From assembly GCA_045616165.1 (NCBI GenBank), contig JAZLGF010000026.1:5986-69985 (forward strand): a DNA stretch of 64,000 bases, written 5' to 3'. A program made the translations under genes and the position numbers. Source of the stretch: RGIG5612 sp045616165. Its GTDB lineage: Bacteria > Bacillota > Clostridia > Lachnospirales > Lachnospiraceae. The notes under the pieces were generated by a model. That model did not search any database. It worked only from the letters and a program-made list of their open reading frames with translations, and was not told where the DNA came from. Below, piece after piece: positions 1-7,008 of the stretch; the stretch's first letter is position 1, and every line of letters starts with the position of its first letter.

Positions 1-10
1 CTTATAAAGA

Positions 11-28
11 GAGAGGGTGGGATTCGAA
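11..28 (-). repeat. tRNA-Ser 3'-end remnant R1
   Basis: This 18-base stretch matches the acceptor and T-arm 3' end of the intact tRNA-Ser at 9354-9439. It is the left border of module 1. The match breaks off in the T-loop, the usual crossover point for tRNA-targeting integrases. The following ~60 bases closely match those after the remnant at 3071. Confidence 0.75.
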
Positions 29-119
29 AAATAACCACCTTCAAAGAATGTTTAATTATCAAGGTTTTTTCGAGCGACTTTTTAAAAAAAACAAAAAAAA
101 ACCACAACTCGGCTTCGCC

Positions 120-254
120 TCGTTGTCCGTTTTCGCCGAATGCGAGCTTGCAAGCAACTCGCGCTCGGCTCATTTCGCTCAACTCGCTTACGCTCGTTGT
201 CCGTTTTCGCCGAATGCGAGCTTGCAAGCAACTCGCGCTCGGCTCATTTCGCTC
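120..254. repeat. GC-rich 74-bp tandem repeat, about 1.8 copies
   Basis: Two consecutive units begin at 120 and 194 and are near identical over about 60 bases, giving a 74-base period. Each contains a short inverted repeat (GCGAG with CTCGC around a TTGCAA core). The block is much richer in G+C than its surroundings. It interrupts a stretch that is otherwise conserved at 3071-3199, so it looks like a later insertion in module 1. No convincing gene lies here. Confidence 0.7.
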
Positions 255-269
255 AAAAACCAAGAAGGG

Positions 270-287
270 AGAATGAGCCACCTCTAA
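270..287. repeat. 18-bp direct repeat, copy 1 (AGAATGAGCCACCTCTAA)
   Basis: The same 18 bases occur at 3182-3199 and 4038-4055. Here the repeat leads straight into the helicase-tail fragment. In module 2 a RelE/Phd cassette sits between two copies, so this copy represents the uninterrupted site. Confidence 0.85.
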
Positions 288-303
288 AAAATATAATACA
301 TTA

Positions 304-455
304 TTATAATAACATTTCCAACAGTTCTGCCGCAATATCGCGATTTTTCACTCTAATAAGATTATCCCAAGCATCTGGCTTACCCCCACAAGTTAGCTCC
401 TCCATGCCAAACTAGTTCATCATCAATCACCGCAAAACGTTCATTAATTTTTTCC
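304..455 (-). pseudogene. 3' tail fragment of the primase-helicase-nuclease gene
   Basis: About 150 bases match the 3' end of the gene at 4072-7008, including its stop codon and the last roughly 50 codons. The match stops abruptly near 455. A small insertion around 384-390 (CTTACCCCCAC here against CTTACCCAAC there) disrupts the reading frame. This is a non-functional remnant and shows that module 1 once carried the same terminal gene as module 2. Confidence 0.8.
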
Positions 456-511
456 ATTACTCATTGTTTATTGTGCTGTTTCTCGTATCAATAAACAACT
501 ATGTTTTATGT

Positions 512-1453
512 TTACTTACATTTCCACAATGCCATAGGATGGTTAACTATATTCTGTAATTCCTGCGACTCTCCAAATATAAGTCTTGGATTATATTTTT
601 TCTCTGAAAATTCTTTCCAAAACAATTTTTCTTCTTCCGTCACCAAAAGTATTGATGCCAAATAATTCTTTACTTCATCCTGCACTTCTTTTAAGTTGAA
701 TCTTTCACCTTTACGAAGAACAGGATCTAAATCTCTTCTGATTTGCTGTGATGAAATATTTTTCACATTATCCAATTCAAACTTTGCAGGAGGTTCCTCT
801 GCTCCTATGGCACTGTAATACACAGCACACTTTTTTAGCATTTCAGTTTCCCCATCATTATACAAACCTTTTTTAATCATATTGTGTATATCATACAAGT
901 CTCTCGGGGCAGTCCTTGTAAGCAACGCCACAATCTTTGAACCAAAAATCTCTAAAGGGTCTACAACCAACACTTTGATGCCATCCGTACTCCACGGCAA
1001 TGATATTCTTCGTTTTTCAATCGAAAGCACATGGCAACGAAGCATATAATTAATCTCAATTTTAAGATTATCTTTTGTTCCTCCACAGTTTATATATTCA
1101 TAAACAAAAGAATCAAGCGCATGATAATACTTGGATTTTGGGCTTAATGTATAACCATTTGCTGTCATATATTTGCCAATTCTATCTGTAATGATATTCC
1201 GATCTGCCAACATCGTTTCCCTGTCTATGCTTTTACAATAATCAAGGTCAATATCTACTGAAAGTCGTGGTAAATCAAATATAATAAGATTTATTGCCGT
1301 GCCACCTTTTAATGCAAGAGATGTTGCCAAAAGTTCATCCGATTCAAAATAGCTCAAGATATCTGCCAGTCTGCAAACTTTTTCCAATGTATCCCTTACA
1401 AAGCCTAATTCTTTCGCCTTTCTGCCAAGTGTCAATCTATCCAATTGCATCAT
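512..1453 (-). CDS. abiEii: AbiEii-like nucleotidyltransferase toxin
   Basis: Likely the toxin of a type IV AbiE-type toxin-antitoxin or phage-abortive system. The protein (313 residues from the chosen ATG) has the nucleotidyltransferase signature of the DUF1814/AbiEii family: KGGTA at about 49-53 and RLSVDIDLDY at about 63-72, with the paired acidic metal ligands. Family members act as cytoplasmic nucleotidyltransferases, and some modify tRNA ends. The ATG at 1453 was preferred over a TTG at 1462 because AGGAG lies 9 bases upstream. The start overlaps the end of the antitoxin-like gene by 17 bases, which suggests coupled translation. The target is not known from sequence. Confidence 0.85.
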   Translation of the reverse strand: MMQLDRLTLGRKAKELGFVRDTLEKVCRLADILSYFESDELLATSLALKGGTAINLIIFDLPRLSVDIDLDYCKSIDRETMLADRNIITDRIGKYMTANGYTLSPKSKYYHALDSFVYEYINCGGTKDNLKIEINYMLRCHVLSIEKRRISLPWSTDGIKVLVVDPLEIFGSKIVALLTRTAPRDLYDIHNMIKKGLYNDGETEMLKKCAVYYSAIGAEEPPAKFELDNVKNISSQQIRRDLDPVLRKGERFNLKEVQDEVKNYLASILLVTEEEKLFWKEFSEKKYNPRLIFGESQELQNIVNHPMALWKCK

Positions 1454-2207
1454 AGTCAGCAACTCCTTTGTTAATAATTTTATTCAGTGAAAAAGGCGCA
1501 TATAGTTTCCATCTTTCTTTATATACATTCTCCTCTAAGTTTTTCATCAGATATCTTTTTGCCCCAGACGAACGACTTTCGCATTCTTCAAAAAATGCTG
1601 AAGAAAAATGGAATTCTTTTTTTAATTCCTCAAATATATAACCACACTTTTGGTATAAGAACCCGTTCTCATTTCTTGCAATACAGTCCAGTATCTTTTG
1701 TTCATTCAATCCAGGTACCAGCATCAAGCATCGGATAACTTCCTCTAAGCCAGAAATCTTTTCAAAATCTCTAATACTGTCAACTACTGTTTGTTCTATT
1801 GATGTAACCCTGACGTTTCCATAAACGATAACATCTATATCTGGCTTTTTTTCAACACGCCGGTAAAATACCCCATTATACTCAAAATCAGAGAACCTTT
1901 GTTTTGTTGCAACAAAACAATCATGAACTACCTGATTCCCATAACCATATACTTCAAATGCACTATGGTGAGTAAGACAGGCATCAGGAAACATTTTTTC
2001 GCCTATTTTATATCTTGAAAAAACAGGTTGTTTTGTTTCCAAACTGATTACAGCGTAATAATCACGCTTTACTTTTTCTATCAGTCCTTTTTTTTGATAT
2101 TCATATATGATATTGTTTGCAATGCTTGGTTTTTCAACAAGTTTTACCAATTCTTCTCTTGAAAAACATCCAAGCTCCACTAATTTTTCATAATACTTCA
2201 AAATCAC
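1437..2207 (-). CDS. abiEi: AbiEi-like antitoxin/transcriptional regulator
   Basis: 256-residue partner of the adjacent AbiEii-like toxin. The N-terminal 55 residues look like a winged helix (segment beginning KYYEKLVELGCFSREELV), followed by an AbiEi-type central domain with THHSAFEVYGYGNQ and a C-terminal domain of the same family. Family members repress their own promoter and neutralise the toxin. The GTG start follows GGAG by four bases. Three copies of a TWTTTTTCAAA-like motif upstream (2259-2332) could be its operator. The pair sits inside an island bounded by tRNA-end repeats, which fits horizontally moved defence cargo. Confidence 0.85.
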   Translation of the reverse strand: MILKYYEKLVELGCFSREELVKLVEKPSIANNIIYEYQKKGLIEKVKRDYYAVISLETKQPVFSRYKIGEKMFPDACLTHHSAFEVYGYGNQVVHDCFVATKQRFSDFEYNGVFYRRVEKKPDIDVIVYGNVRVTSIEQTVVDSIRDFEKISGLEEVIRCLMLVPGLNEQKILDCIARNENGFLYQKCGYIFEELKKEFHFSSAFFEECESRSSGAKRYLMKNLEENVYKERWKLYAPFSLNKIINKGVADYDAIG

Positions 2208-2258
2208 TCGTCTCCAATTTTATTTTTTACACGTTATATTTTTTTCTAATATAATGGG

Positions 2259-2332
2259 TATTTTTCAAAAAATCGTTTTAATAATATCACACAATAGTTT
2301 GTTTTTCAAATACAATGTGTTATTTTCAAAAC
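2259..2332 (-). promoter_or_regulatory. Candidate AbiEi operator, three direct repeats
   Basis: Copies of a T-rich motif (TATTTTTCAAAA at 2259, GTTTTTCAAA at 2301, TATTTTCAAAAC at 2321) lie just upstream of the antitoxin-like gene. AbiEi proteins are known to autorepress, so operator repeats are expected. In such AT-rich DNA the similarity could be partly chance. Confidence 0.4.
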
Positions 2333-2365
2333 ACCATTAAAAAGCTAATTCAATAAACTGTCTCC

Positions 2366-2465
2366 TTACTTTGTATGCTCATCTATGTATTCCTTTCCAA
2401 GGGCTCTAATTATCAGTTGTTTACTTTTTCTTAGTTCTTTTAATGCAGCTTGGTTTTCTTTTTCG
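2366..2465 (-). pseudogene. 3' fragment of the 109-residue small-protein gene
   Basis: About 100 bases match the 3' end of the gene at 8444-8764, including the stop codon. The last readable residues correspond to KELRKSKK and ALGKEYIDEH of the intact protein. The match ends at 2465, just before tRNA remnant R2. The fragment is the right-hand counterpart of the helicase-tail scar at 304-455 and marks the other end of replaced cargo. Confidence 0.8.
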
Positions 2466-2471
2466 TCGCAA

Positions 2472-2489
2472 CGGAGATGGTGGGATTCG
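2472..2489 (-). repeat. tRNA-Ser 3'-end remnant R2
   Basis: Matches the tRNA-Ser 3' end with one change (GAGATGG for GAGAGGG). It is followed at once by a GC-rich element that also follows remnants R3, R5 and R6. Confidence 0.7.
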
Positions 2490-2550
2490 CTCCGGCGGCT
2501 TAGCCGCCTTTCACGCCGCGTCAGCTGCTTCGTGCTCGCGCGTTCGAAGC
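2490..2550. repeat. GC-rich palindromic element, copy B1
   Basis: Starts CTCCGGCGGCTTAGCCGCC, a hairpin-forming sequence, and continues into a stretch shared with 8858-8920 and 9220-9280. It is very G+C rich in AT-rich surroundings. Its right end is diverged and lacks the CGAATCC terminus of the other copies. Confidence 0.7.
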
Positions 2551-2590
2551 TTTCTTGGTTAAGAAAGCACTCGAAGCTTCCTTGGCTAAG

Positions 2591-2790
2591 AAAGTTTCCG
2601 CCAAAATGTCAAAAACATGTATTAGCGGAAATAAAGTGGCGAAAAGTTTCCGCCGTTTTAAATAAATTGAATTTGGCGGAAATATTTCAGAAAAGTTTCC
2701 GCCAAATCATTGATTTTAAAAACGGCGGAAACTTTTCACTACTTTTTCTACGCCGATTTATGTTTTAGAGGTTTTGGCGGAAACTTTTTA
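2591..2790. repeat. Inverted-repeat array 1 (TTTCCGCC / GGCGGAAA)
   Basis: TTTCCGCC occurs at 2595, 2647 and 2696. Its complement occurs at 2675, 2724 and 2776, plus a shorter GCGGAAA at 2625. They mostly alternate in orientation and would form a row of hairpins. The best pair is AAAAGTTTCCGCC at 2691-2703 with its exact complement at 2724-2736. There is no coding sense. A related array sits at the same relative place in module 2 (8940-9126). Confidence 0.8.
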
Positions 2791-2844
2791 AAATTTTTGT
2801 CATGTTCCAGAATGCAAACAAAGAATAACTATATGAAATTTAGG

Positions 2845-2887
2845 GCACGAAAAAAAGAAGGAGCTACTAGCTCCTTCTTCTTCGTGC
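2845..2887 (-). terminator. Hairpin resembling an intrinsic terminator next to R3
   Basis: GAAGGAGCTA (2857-2866) pairs with TAGCTCCTTC (2868-2877), extended by GCACGAA/TTCGTGC. Read on the minus strand the hairpin is followed by a T-run. The placement mirrors the terminator downstream of the intact tRNA-Ser but with a different stem, so it may have come from another tRNA-Ser locus. Confidence 0.55.
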
Positions 2888-2888
2888 A

Positions 2889-2906
2889 CGGAGAGGGTGG
2901 GATTCG
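2889..2906 (-). repeat. tRNA-Ser 3'-end remnant R3
   Basis: Exact 18-base copy of the tRNA-Ser acceptor/T-arm 3' end (CGGAGAGGGTGGGATTCG), again followed by the GC-rich element. Confidence 0.8.
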
Positions 2907-3016
2907 CTCCGGCGGCTTAGCCGCCTTTCACGCCGGCCTTCGGCGCGAACGCGTCACTGGCGCGTCCGCTTCCGTCGCAGCTAACGCTGCTCCTCCCTCG
3001 GCGTTCGAATCCTACC
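2896..3016. repeat. GC-rich palindromic element, copy B2
   Basis: Bounded by GGTGGGATTCG and CGAATCCTACC, which are near-inverted repeats made from the tRNA T-arm. The first ~35 bases match copies B1, B3 and B4 and the rest has diverged. No gene is supported. Confidence 0.65.
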
Positions 3017-3025
3017 TATCCTATT

Positions 3026-3090
3026 TGGTCGCACAAAAAAAGATGCCACCGGCATCTTTTCTCGTGCGAACGGAGAGGGTGGGATTCGAA
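3026..3090 (-). repeat. 65-bp direct repeat: copy of the tRNA-Ser terminator and 3' end (R4)
   Basis: Identical over 65 bases to 9309-9373, which covers the terminator downstream of tRNA-Ser and the tRNA 3' end. The terminator stem is AAAAGATGCC (3038-3047) with GGCATCTTTT (3051-3060). The two copies lie 6283 bases apart and bracket module 2, as expected for attachment sites or the ends of a tandem duplication. Confidence 0.85.
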
Positions 3091-3181
3091 AAATACCCAC
3101 CCTCAAAGAATGTTTAATTATCAAGGTTTTTTCGAGCAACTTTTTAAAAAAACCACAAAAAAACCAGAAAACTAGGAAAGG

Positions 3182-3199
3182 AGAATGAGCCACCTCTAA
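3182..3199. repeat. 18-bp direct repeat, copy 2
   Basis: Left border of the RelE/Phd cassette. Identical to 270-287 and 4038-4055. Confidence 0.85.
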
Positions 3200-3342
3200 T
3201 ATTTCAATATTTTTCATTATATTTAGAGACCAAAATCATAATCACCTGCTCCTCAATTGCCTATATTGGAGCATTTGGATTATATCAATACTGATAAAAC
3301 ATACGTGATATTGTCCCTCAAAAGGTTAAAATAAAATAGTAC

Positions 3343-3672
3343 TCAAATAATATCCTTTATGTTGCGTTTGTTATATAAGACCCTTCTAACTTCCATAATC
3401 TTTTTTTCGGGAACATCATCAATAACAACATAAAAGACAATAAAATTACGGATGTTAATATTGTAGTATTTGTATCTGAACTCATATGCGGATTTATATG
3501 GCTTAAAACTATCTGCTACAGGCAGTCGTTCATCTATTGCTACAAAAATATCATCGATAAGTCTGTCTGCAGCATCTGGGTTTTTAAGTTCATATGAAAT
3601 ATAATCCGTTATCTCGCCTAGGTCATCATAGAACATAGGCAAAAATGTCAATTCAAAATTATCTTGCAGCAT
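3343..3672 (-). CDS. RelE/ParE-family toxin
   Basis: 109-residue protein of the RelE/ParE fold, seen from the N-terminal strand-helix segment (FELTFLPMFYDDLGEITDYI), central YEFRYKYYNINIRNFIVFYV and C-terminal EKKIMEVRRVLYNKRNI. Such toxins cut ribosome-bound mRNA (RelE) or poison gyrase (ParE), and the sequence does not say which. The ATG overlaps the antitoxin gene by 14 bases and has AGGAG 8 bases upstream. The pair lies between two 18-bp direct repeats and is missing at the same site of module 1, so it looks like a discrete cassette. Confidence 0.85.
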   Translation of the reverse strand: MLQDNFELTFLPMFYDDLGEITDYISYELKNPDAADRLIDDIFVAIDERLPVADSFKPYKSAYEFRYKYYNINIRNFIVFYVVIDDVPEKKIMEVRRVLYNKRNIKDII

Positions 3673-3922
3673 CTATTCTCTCCTTAAGCATGCTGTACAC
3701 TTCATCTCTTGAATAACGGGAATCGTCTTGCTGAGCTGCAATCTCTGCTTCCATAAGTGCACTATCGATGTTATTAGTCATACGAGAATATTCCTCCAGA
3801 CTGAGCACAACCATTGTTCCATAACCATTCTTAGTAAGGAATACAGGATTTCCAGTATTTACTATTTTCTCAATATCAGCAAACTTGTTTCTAAGATCTG
3901 AGACAGGTTTTATCTGAATCAT
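3659..3922 (-). CDS. Phd/YefM-family antitoxin
   Basis: 87 residues with the Phd/YefM pattern: an N-terminal DNA-binding half (IKPVSDLRNKFADIEKIV, then PVFLTKNGYGTMVVLSLEEY) and a charged C-terminal tail that would wrap the toxin. It should bind the adjacent RelE/ParE-like toxin and repress the operon. AGGAG lies 9 bases before the ATG. A TTGACA-like -35 on the minus strand (3972-3977) could drive the pair, though the -10 is weak. It precedes and overlaps the toxin gene, the usual order for this family. Confidence 0.88.
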   Translation of the reverse strand: MIQIKPVSDLRNKFADIEKIVNTGNPVFLTKNGYGTMVVLSLEEYSRMTNNIDSALMEAEIAAQQDDSRYSRDEVYSMLKERIDAAR

Positions 3923-4037
3923 CTTGTTTTTCTCCTTTTATCATTATTTTATCTGTATTTTATCATAATAATGTCAAAAATCAAACTAAACTGTTTAATC
4001 AAATTTGACTAAATGAACGTTATTTTGCGAAAATAAA

Positions 4038-4055
4038 AGAATGAGCCACCTCTAA
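4038..4055. repeat. 18-bp direct repeat, copy 3
   Basis: Right border of the RelE/Phd cassette. The bases after it match those after copy 1 (288 onward), which are the tail of the helicase gene. Confidence 0.85.
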
Positions 4056-4071
4056 AAAATATAATCCATTA

Positions 4072-7008
4072 TTATAATAACATTTCCAACAGTTCTGCTG
4101 CAATATCGTGATTTTTCACTCTAATAAGATTATCCCAAGCATCTGGCTTACCCAACAGGTTAGCTCCTCCATGCCAAACTAGTTCATCATCAATCACCGC
4201 AAAACGTTCATTAATTTCTTCTTTTGTTTCAACATATATGCCTGCATCTGTTAACATCTTAATTGCAATAAGATGATTATCTGCACTTCCCATTAAGATA
4301 TTGTCTGCATCCATCGTAATAATTGTTACTTCTACTCCTGCCTCTTGACGTGCCTTCACCAAAAGAATAAATCTATTTATTTTATCCCATTCAAGTTGAG
4401 AGCTAGAAATAACAATATTCTTATTAGCTTCCACTATATCTCTTTCAAACACATCAACATAATTCATTGAATCATATATCGCATTTACTTTTTGTTTATC
4501 TAAAACAAAATCCGTTACAACATCAAATCCAATTTTTTTATATGTTCTTAATCTACTAGTATACATATTATCAAAAAATCTTATATGCGAATCTACATAA
4601 TCATATACTATAACTTCTTTTTTCCCTTCATAATCACGATTTAATCTACCAACATATTGTTCAACTTTTGAAGGGTCTGATACTGGAGCAGCTAGCATTA
4701 AAGTATCCAGTCTAGGAAAATTAAATCCTTCTCCAATTTTTTGTGCTGTTGCAACTAAAATCAAACTTTCCTCTTTAGAAGTGTTTTGTAGCTCATTTAT
4801 TATTCTTTGATTTTCTTTATCTGTATTATCACCATATAAAAGACAAACATGTTCAGCAAAATTTTGTAAATTCTCGAATAATAATTTAGCCTGATCCTTT
4901 TGCCTTGTAAGAATTAACGGTGTTCTCCCTTTATTAATGCATTCCTTAACATCTTCTATTATCATATTGTTTCTAACTTGATTGTTTGAAACAAGTGCAT
5001 ATGCTGCACTAATGTCATTCCTACTCTCGTTGTTTCCTATCAGTCTCGTATATCTAGGATAAATATAATGCCCTATATTTTGTTGCTCAGCTCTTTGTTT
5101 TGCAGTAAAACTATGTCTTATAGGTCCAATTAACATATATATTATTTTCTCTAATTCATCGCTACGCTTTGGTGTTGCCGATACCCCATATACATATCTA
5201 GCATTAACCCTTTGAAGAACATCTATTGAAGAGGTTGATGCTCCGTGATGACATTCATCCATAATTACCATTCCATATGATTTTAATAATTCTTCATATT
5301 CACTTTTTCCAGCAAGCGATTGAATCATCGCAATATCAACTATACCCGAAAGTGTATTTTTGCCTCCATGCAAGATTCCTATAACACTATCTCTTATTTT
5401 TTCTTTGCCACCTTTTGTTAAATACTTTGGCAATTCTTCATCAATATCAAGAAAAGTTTTTAGTTCTTCAACCCATTGATTTAATAAATCTTTATTTTGT
5501 ATTAATATCAATGTACTTACTTTTCTTTTTGCAATCAAATAACTACAGACAACAGTTTTTCCAAAAGCCGTAGCTGCACTTAATATTCCATTATCGTAAT
5601 GAAGCAAAGTCTCTATGGCCTCATTTTGTTCTGCTTTTAATTTTCCAATAAAACTTATACGTAATGGTCGTCCTTTAGACCTAATATCCCCAATATCATA
5701 CGGTATTCCTGATTCGTTACACTTTTCTTCAATCTTATCTCTTAATCCACGTGGCAATTTGATATATCCATTTACATCTTTTCCCATATATACAGTAGAA
5801 TAATTATAATAGTTAGAATATCCTAACCTTTTATTCTTGTAAAAAATAGGATTATCAAATGCTGCCATGCTCCTGATTTGATTTTGAATATGCGGTGTCA
5901 GATTTAATGTATCAACATATATCCCATCGCCCATGGTAATATGTATTTTGCCTGATACGTCCATTGGATTGAATTTGTCATTTCTTTTCCACGGTTTAGG
6001 CCTTTTGTCAATTTGATTAAAAGAAAGTTGCCCCATAGAAAGAGCCAACTCTGAATTCCATTTAATAATATAATTTTGAATTTCGTTTAAGGAATACTTT
6101 GGTGTTTGATTTAATAAAATATCCCATTGATTAGGATAGGCATTCCAGTTTTCGTCAACAAATGCACTATTTCCATTTTTTAATGCTTGTCCCTGAAGTG
6201 GTAGCGCTATTAAATTACCTATTCCACTTGATGTGTCCTGTGAAGGATACATTCTGTCATAAAAATGAAAGGTTTTTAAATTTATTGAAGCGGCACCTTT
6301 ATTTAAAAGCATGTATCCAAAATTTCTTGCTATCGAAGCAGATATTTTATTCTTAAAAAATATCCATACATGTGCGCCTTTACCAGACCTAGACCTCTCT
6401 ACCAATGGAACTATCCCATTTTTTATACACATGAGTCTAAGTGCATCTACTTCCTCATGCCATTCTTCATCGGTATTGGCAAAATCTGTTTTTTCTGCAT
6501 CTTTTGCGTGATTGTCAAAATCAAAAACTATAAATCTACATGTTGCATCAGCAAGTAGTGGGTATATTCCGATTACATCTGTTCCGTCTTCTTTATATCC
6601 CAATAAATGTCTTTTAACAATTTCTACTGAAAGCCTACTCCAATTTTTGTTTTCGCACTCATCGCATTTAATTTTTCCACCATTATAGGCGGGACATAAT
6701 TCATTCCATCTGTTTGAACATTGAGGATAATAATTTCCATTTTTAGCCCTTTTAGCATAAACGTCTTCTCTTCCCCAAAACATACTAAAAAACAATTTTA
6801 CCTGTTTATCATCTATAAAATGTGATTGTATTCTTGAGCCTTGATCCAAATCATATTCTTCTTTTTTTATAATTTTTTCCGTAAAAAAATCATCAACTTC
6901 AAAAGGTATTCCTGCCCTTTGAAGTTGAGACTTCAACATGTTATTTTCTTTTTGCAAACTTCTTACCAATTTGCGCAAAGATTCTTTGTTATATTCTTCT
7001 ATGTTCAT
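4072..7008 (-). CDS. Primase-helicase-nuclease fusion, TOTE-conflict-like
   Basis: 978-residue multidomain protein. Residues 1-35 look like a coiled coil. A Cys cluster (C97, C105, C115, C118) may bind zinc. An archaeo-eukaryotic primase-like domain follows, with FDFDNH at 162-167 and RSRSGKGAHVWIF at 205-217. Next is an SF2 helicase with AATAFGKT (478-485), MDECHH (583-588), SATPKR (610-615) and QYVGRLNR (784-791). The C-terminus resembles a PLD-type nuclease (about 850-965), but the expected HxK histidine before FAVIDD is replaced (NERFAVIDD). This order matches what are called TOTE conflict systems, proposed to counter invading nucleic acids. It overlaps the stop of the upstream ATPase gene by one base (TAATG), so they are probably co-translated. 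The nuclease may be inactive or divergent. Confidence 0.8.
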   Translation of the reverse strand: MNIEEYNKESLRKLVRSLQKENNMLKSQLQRAGIPFEVDDFFTEKIIKKEEYDLDQGSRIQSHFIDDKQVKLFFSMFWGREDVYAKRAKNGNYYPQCSNRWNELCPAYNGGKIKCDECENKNWSRLSVEIVKRHLLGYKEDGTDVIGIYPLLADATCRFIVFDFDNHAKDAEKTDFANTDEEWHEEVDALRLMCIKNGIVPLVERSRSGKGAHVWIFFKNKISASIARNFGYMLLNKGAASINLKTFHFYDRMYPSQDTSSGIGNLIALPLQGQALKNGNSAFVDENWNAYPNQWDILLNQTPKYSLNEIQNYIIKWNSELALSMGQLSFNQIDKRPKPWKRNDKFNPMDVSGKIHITMGDGIYVDTLNLTPHIQNQIRSMAAFDNPIFYKNKRLGYSNYYNYSTVYMGKDVNGYIKLPRGLRDKIEEKCNESGIPYDIGDIRSKGRPLRISFIGKLKAEQNEAIETLLHYDNGILSAATAFGKTVVCSYLIAKRKVSTLILIQNKDLLNQWVEELKTFLDIDEELPKYLTKGGKEKIRDSVIGILHGGKNTLSGIVDIAMIQSLAGKSEYEELLKSYGMVIMDECHHGASTSSIDVLQRVNARYVYGVSATPKRSDELEKIIYMLIGPIRHSFTAKQRAEQQNIGHYIYPRYTRLIGNNESRNDISAAYALVSNNQVRNNMIIEDVKECINKGRTPLILTRQKDQAKLLFENLQNFAEHVCLLYGDNTDKENQRIINELQNTSKEESLILVATAQKIGEGFNFPRLDTLMLAAPVSDPSKVEQYVGRLNRDYEGKKEVIVYDYVDSHIRFFDNMYTSRLRTYKKIGFDVVTDFVLDKQKVNAIYDSMNYVDVFERDIVEANKNIVISSSQLEWDKINRFILLVKARQEAGVEVTIITMDADNILMGSADNHLIAIKMLTDAGIYVETKEEINERFAVIDDELVWHGGANLLGKPDAWDNLIRVKNHDIAAELLEMLL

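Noticed and set aside
2385..3117. Open frames on the plus strand through the hairpin array and GC-rich elements
   Set aside because: They cross repeats and tRNA remnants, have low-complexity or repeated residues and lack ribosome sites. They look like chance frames.
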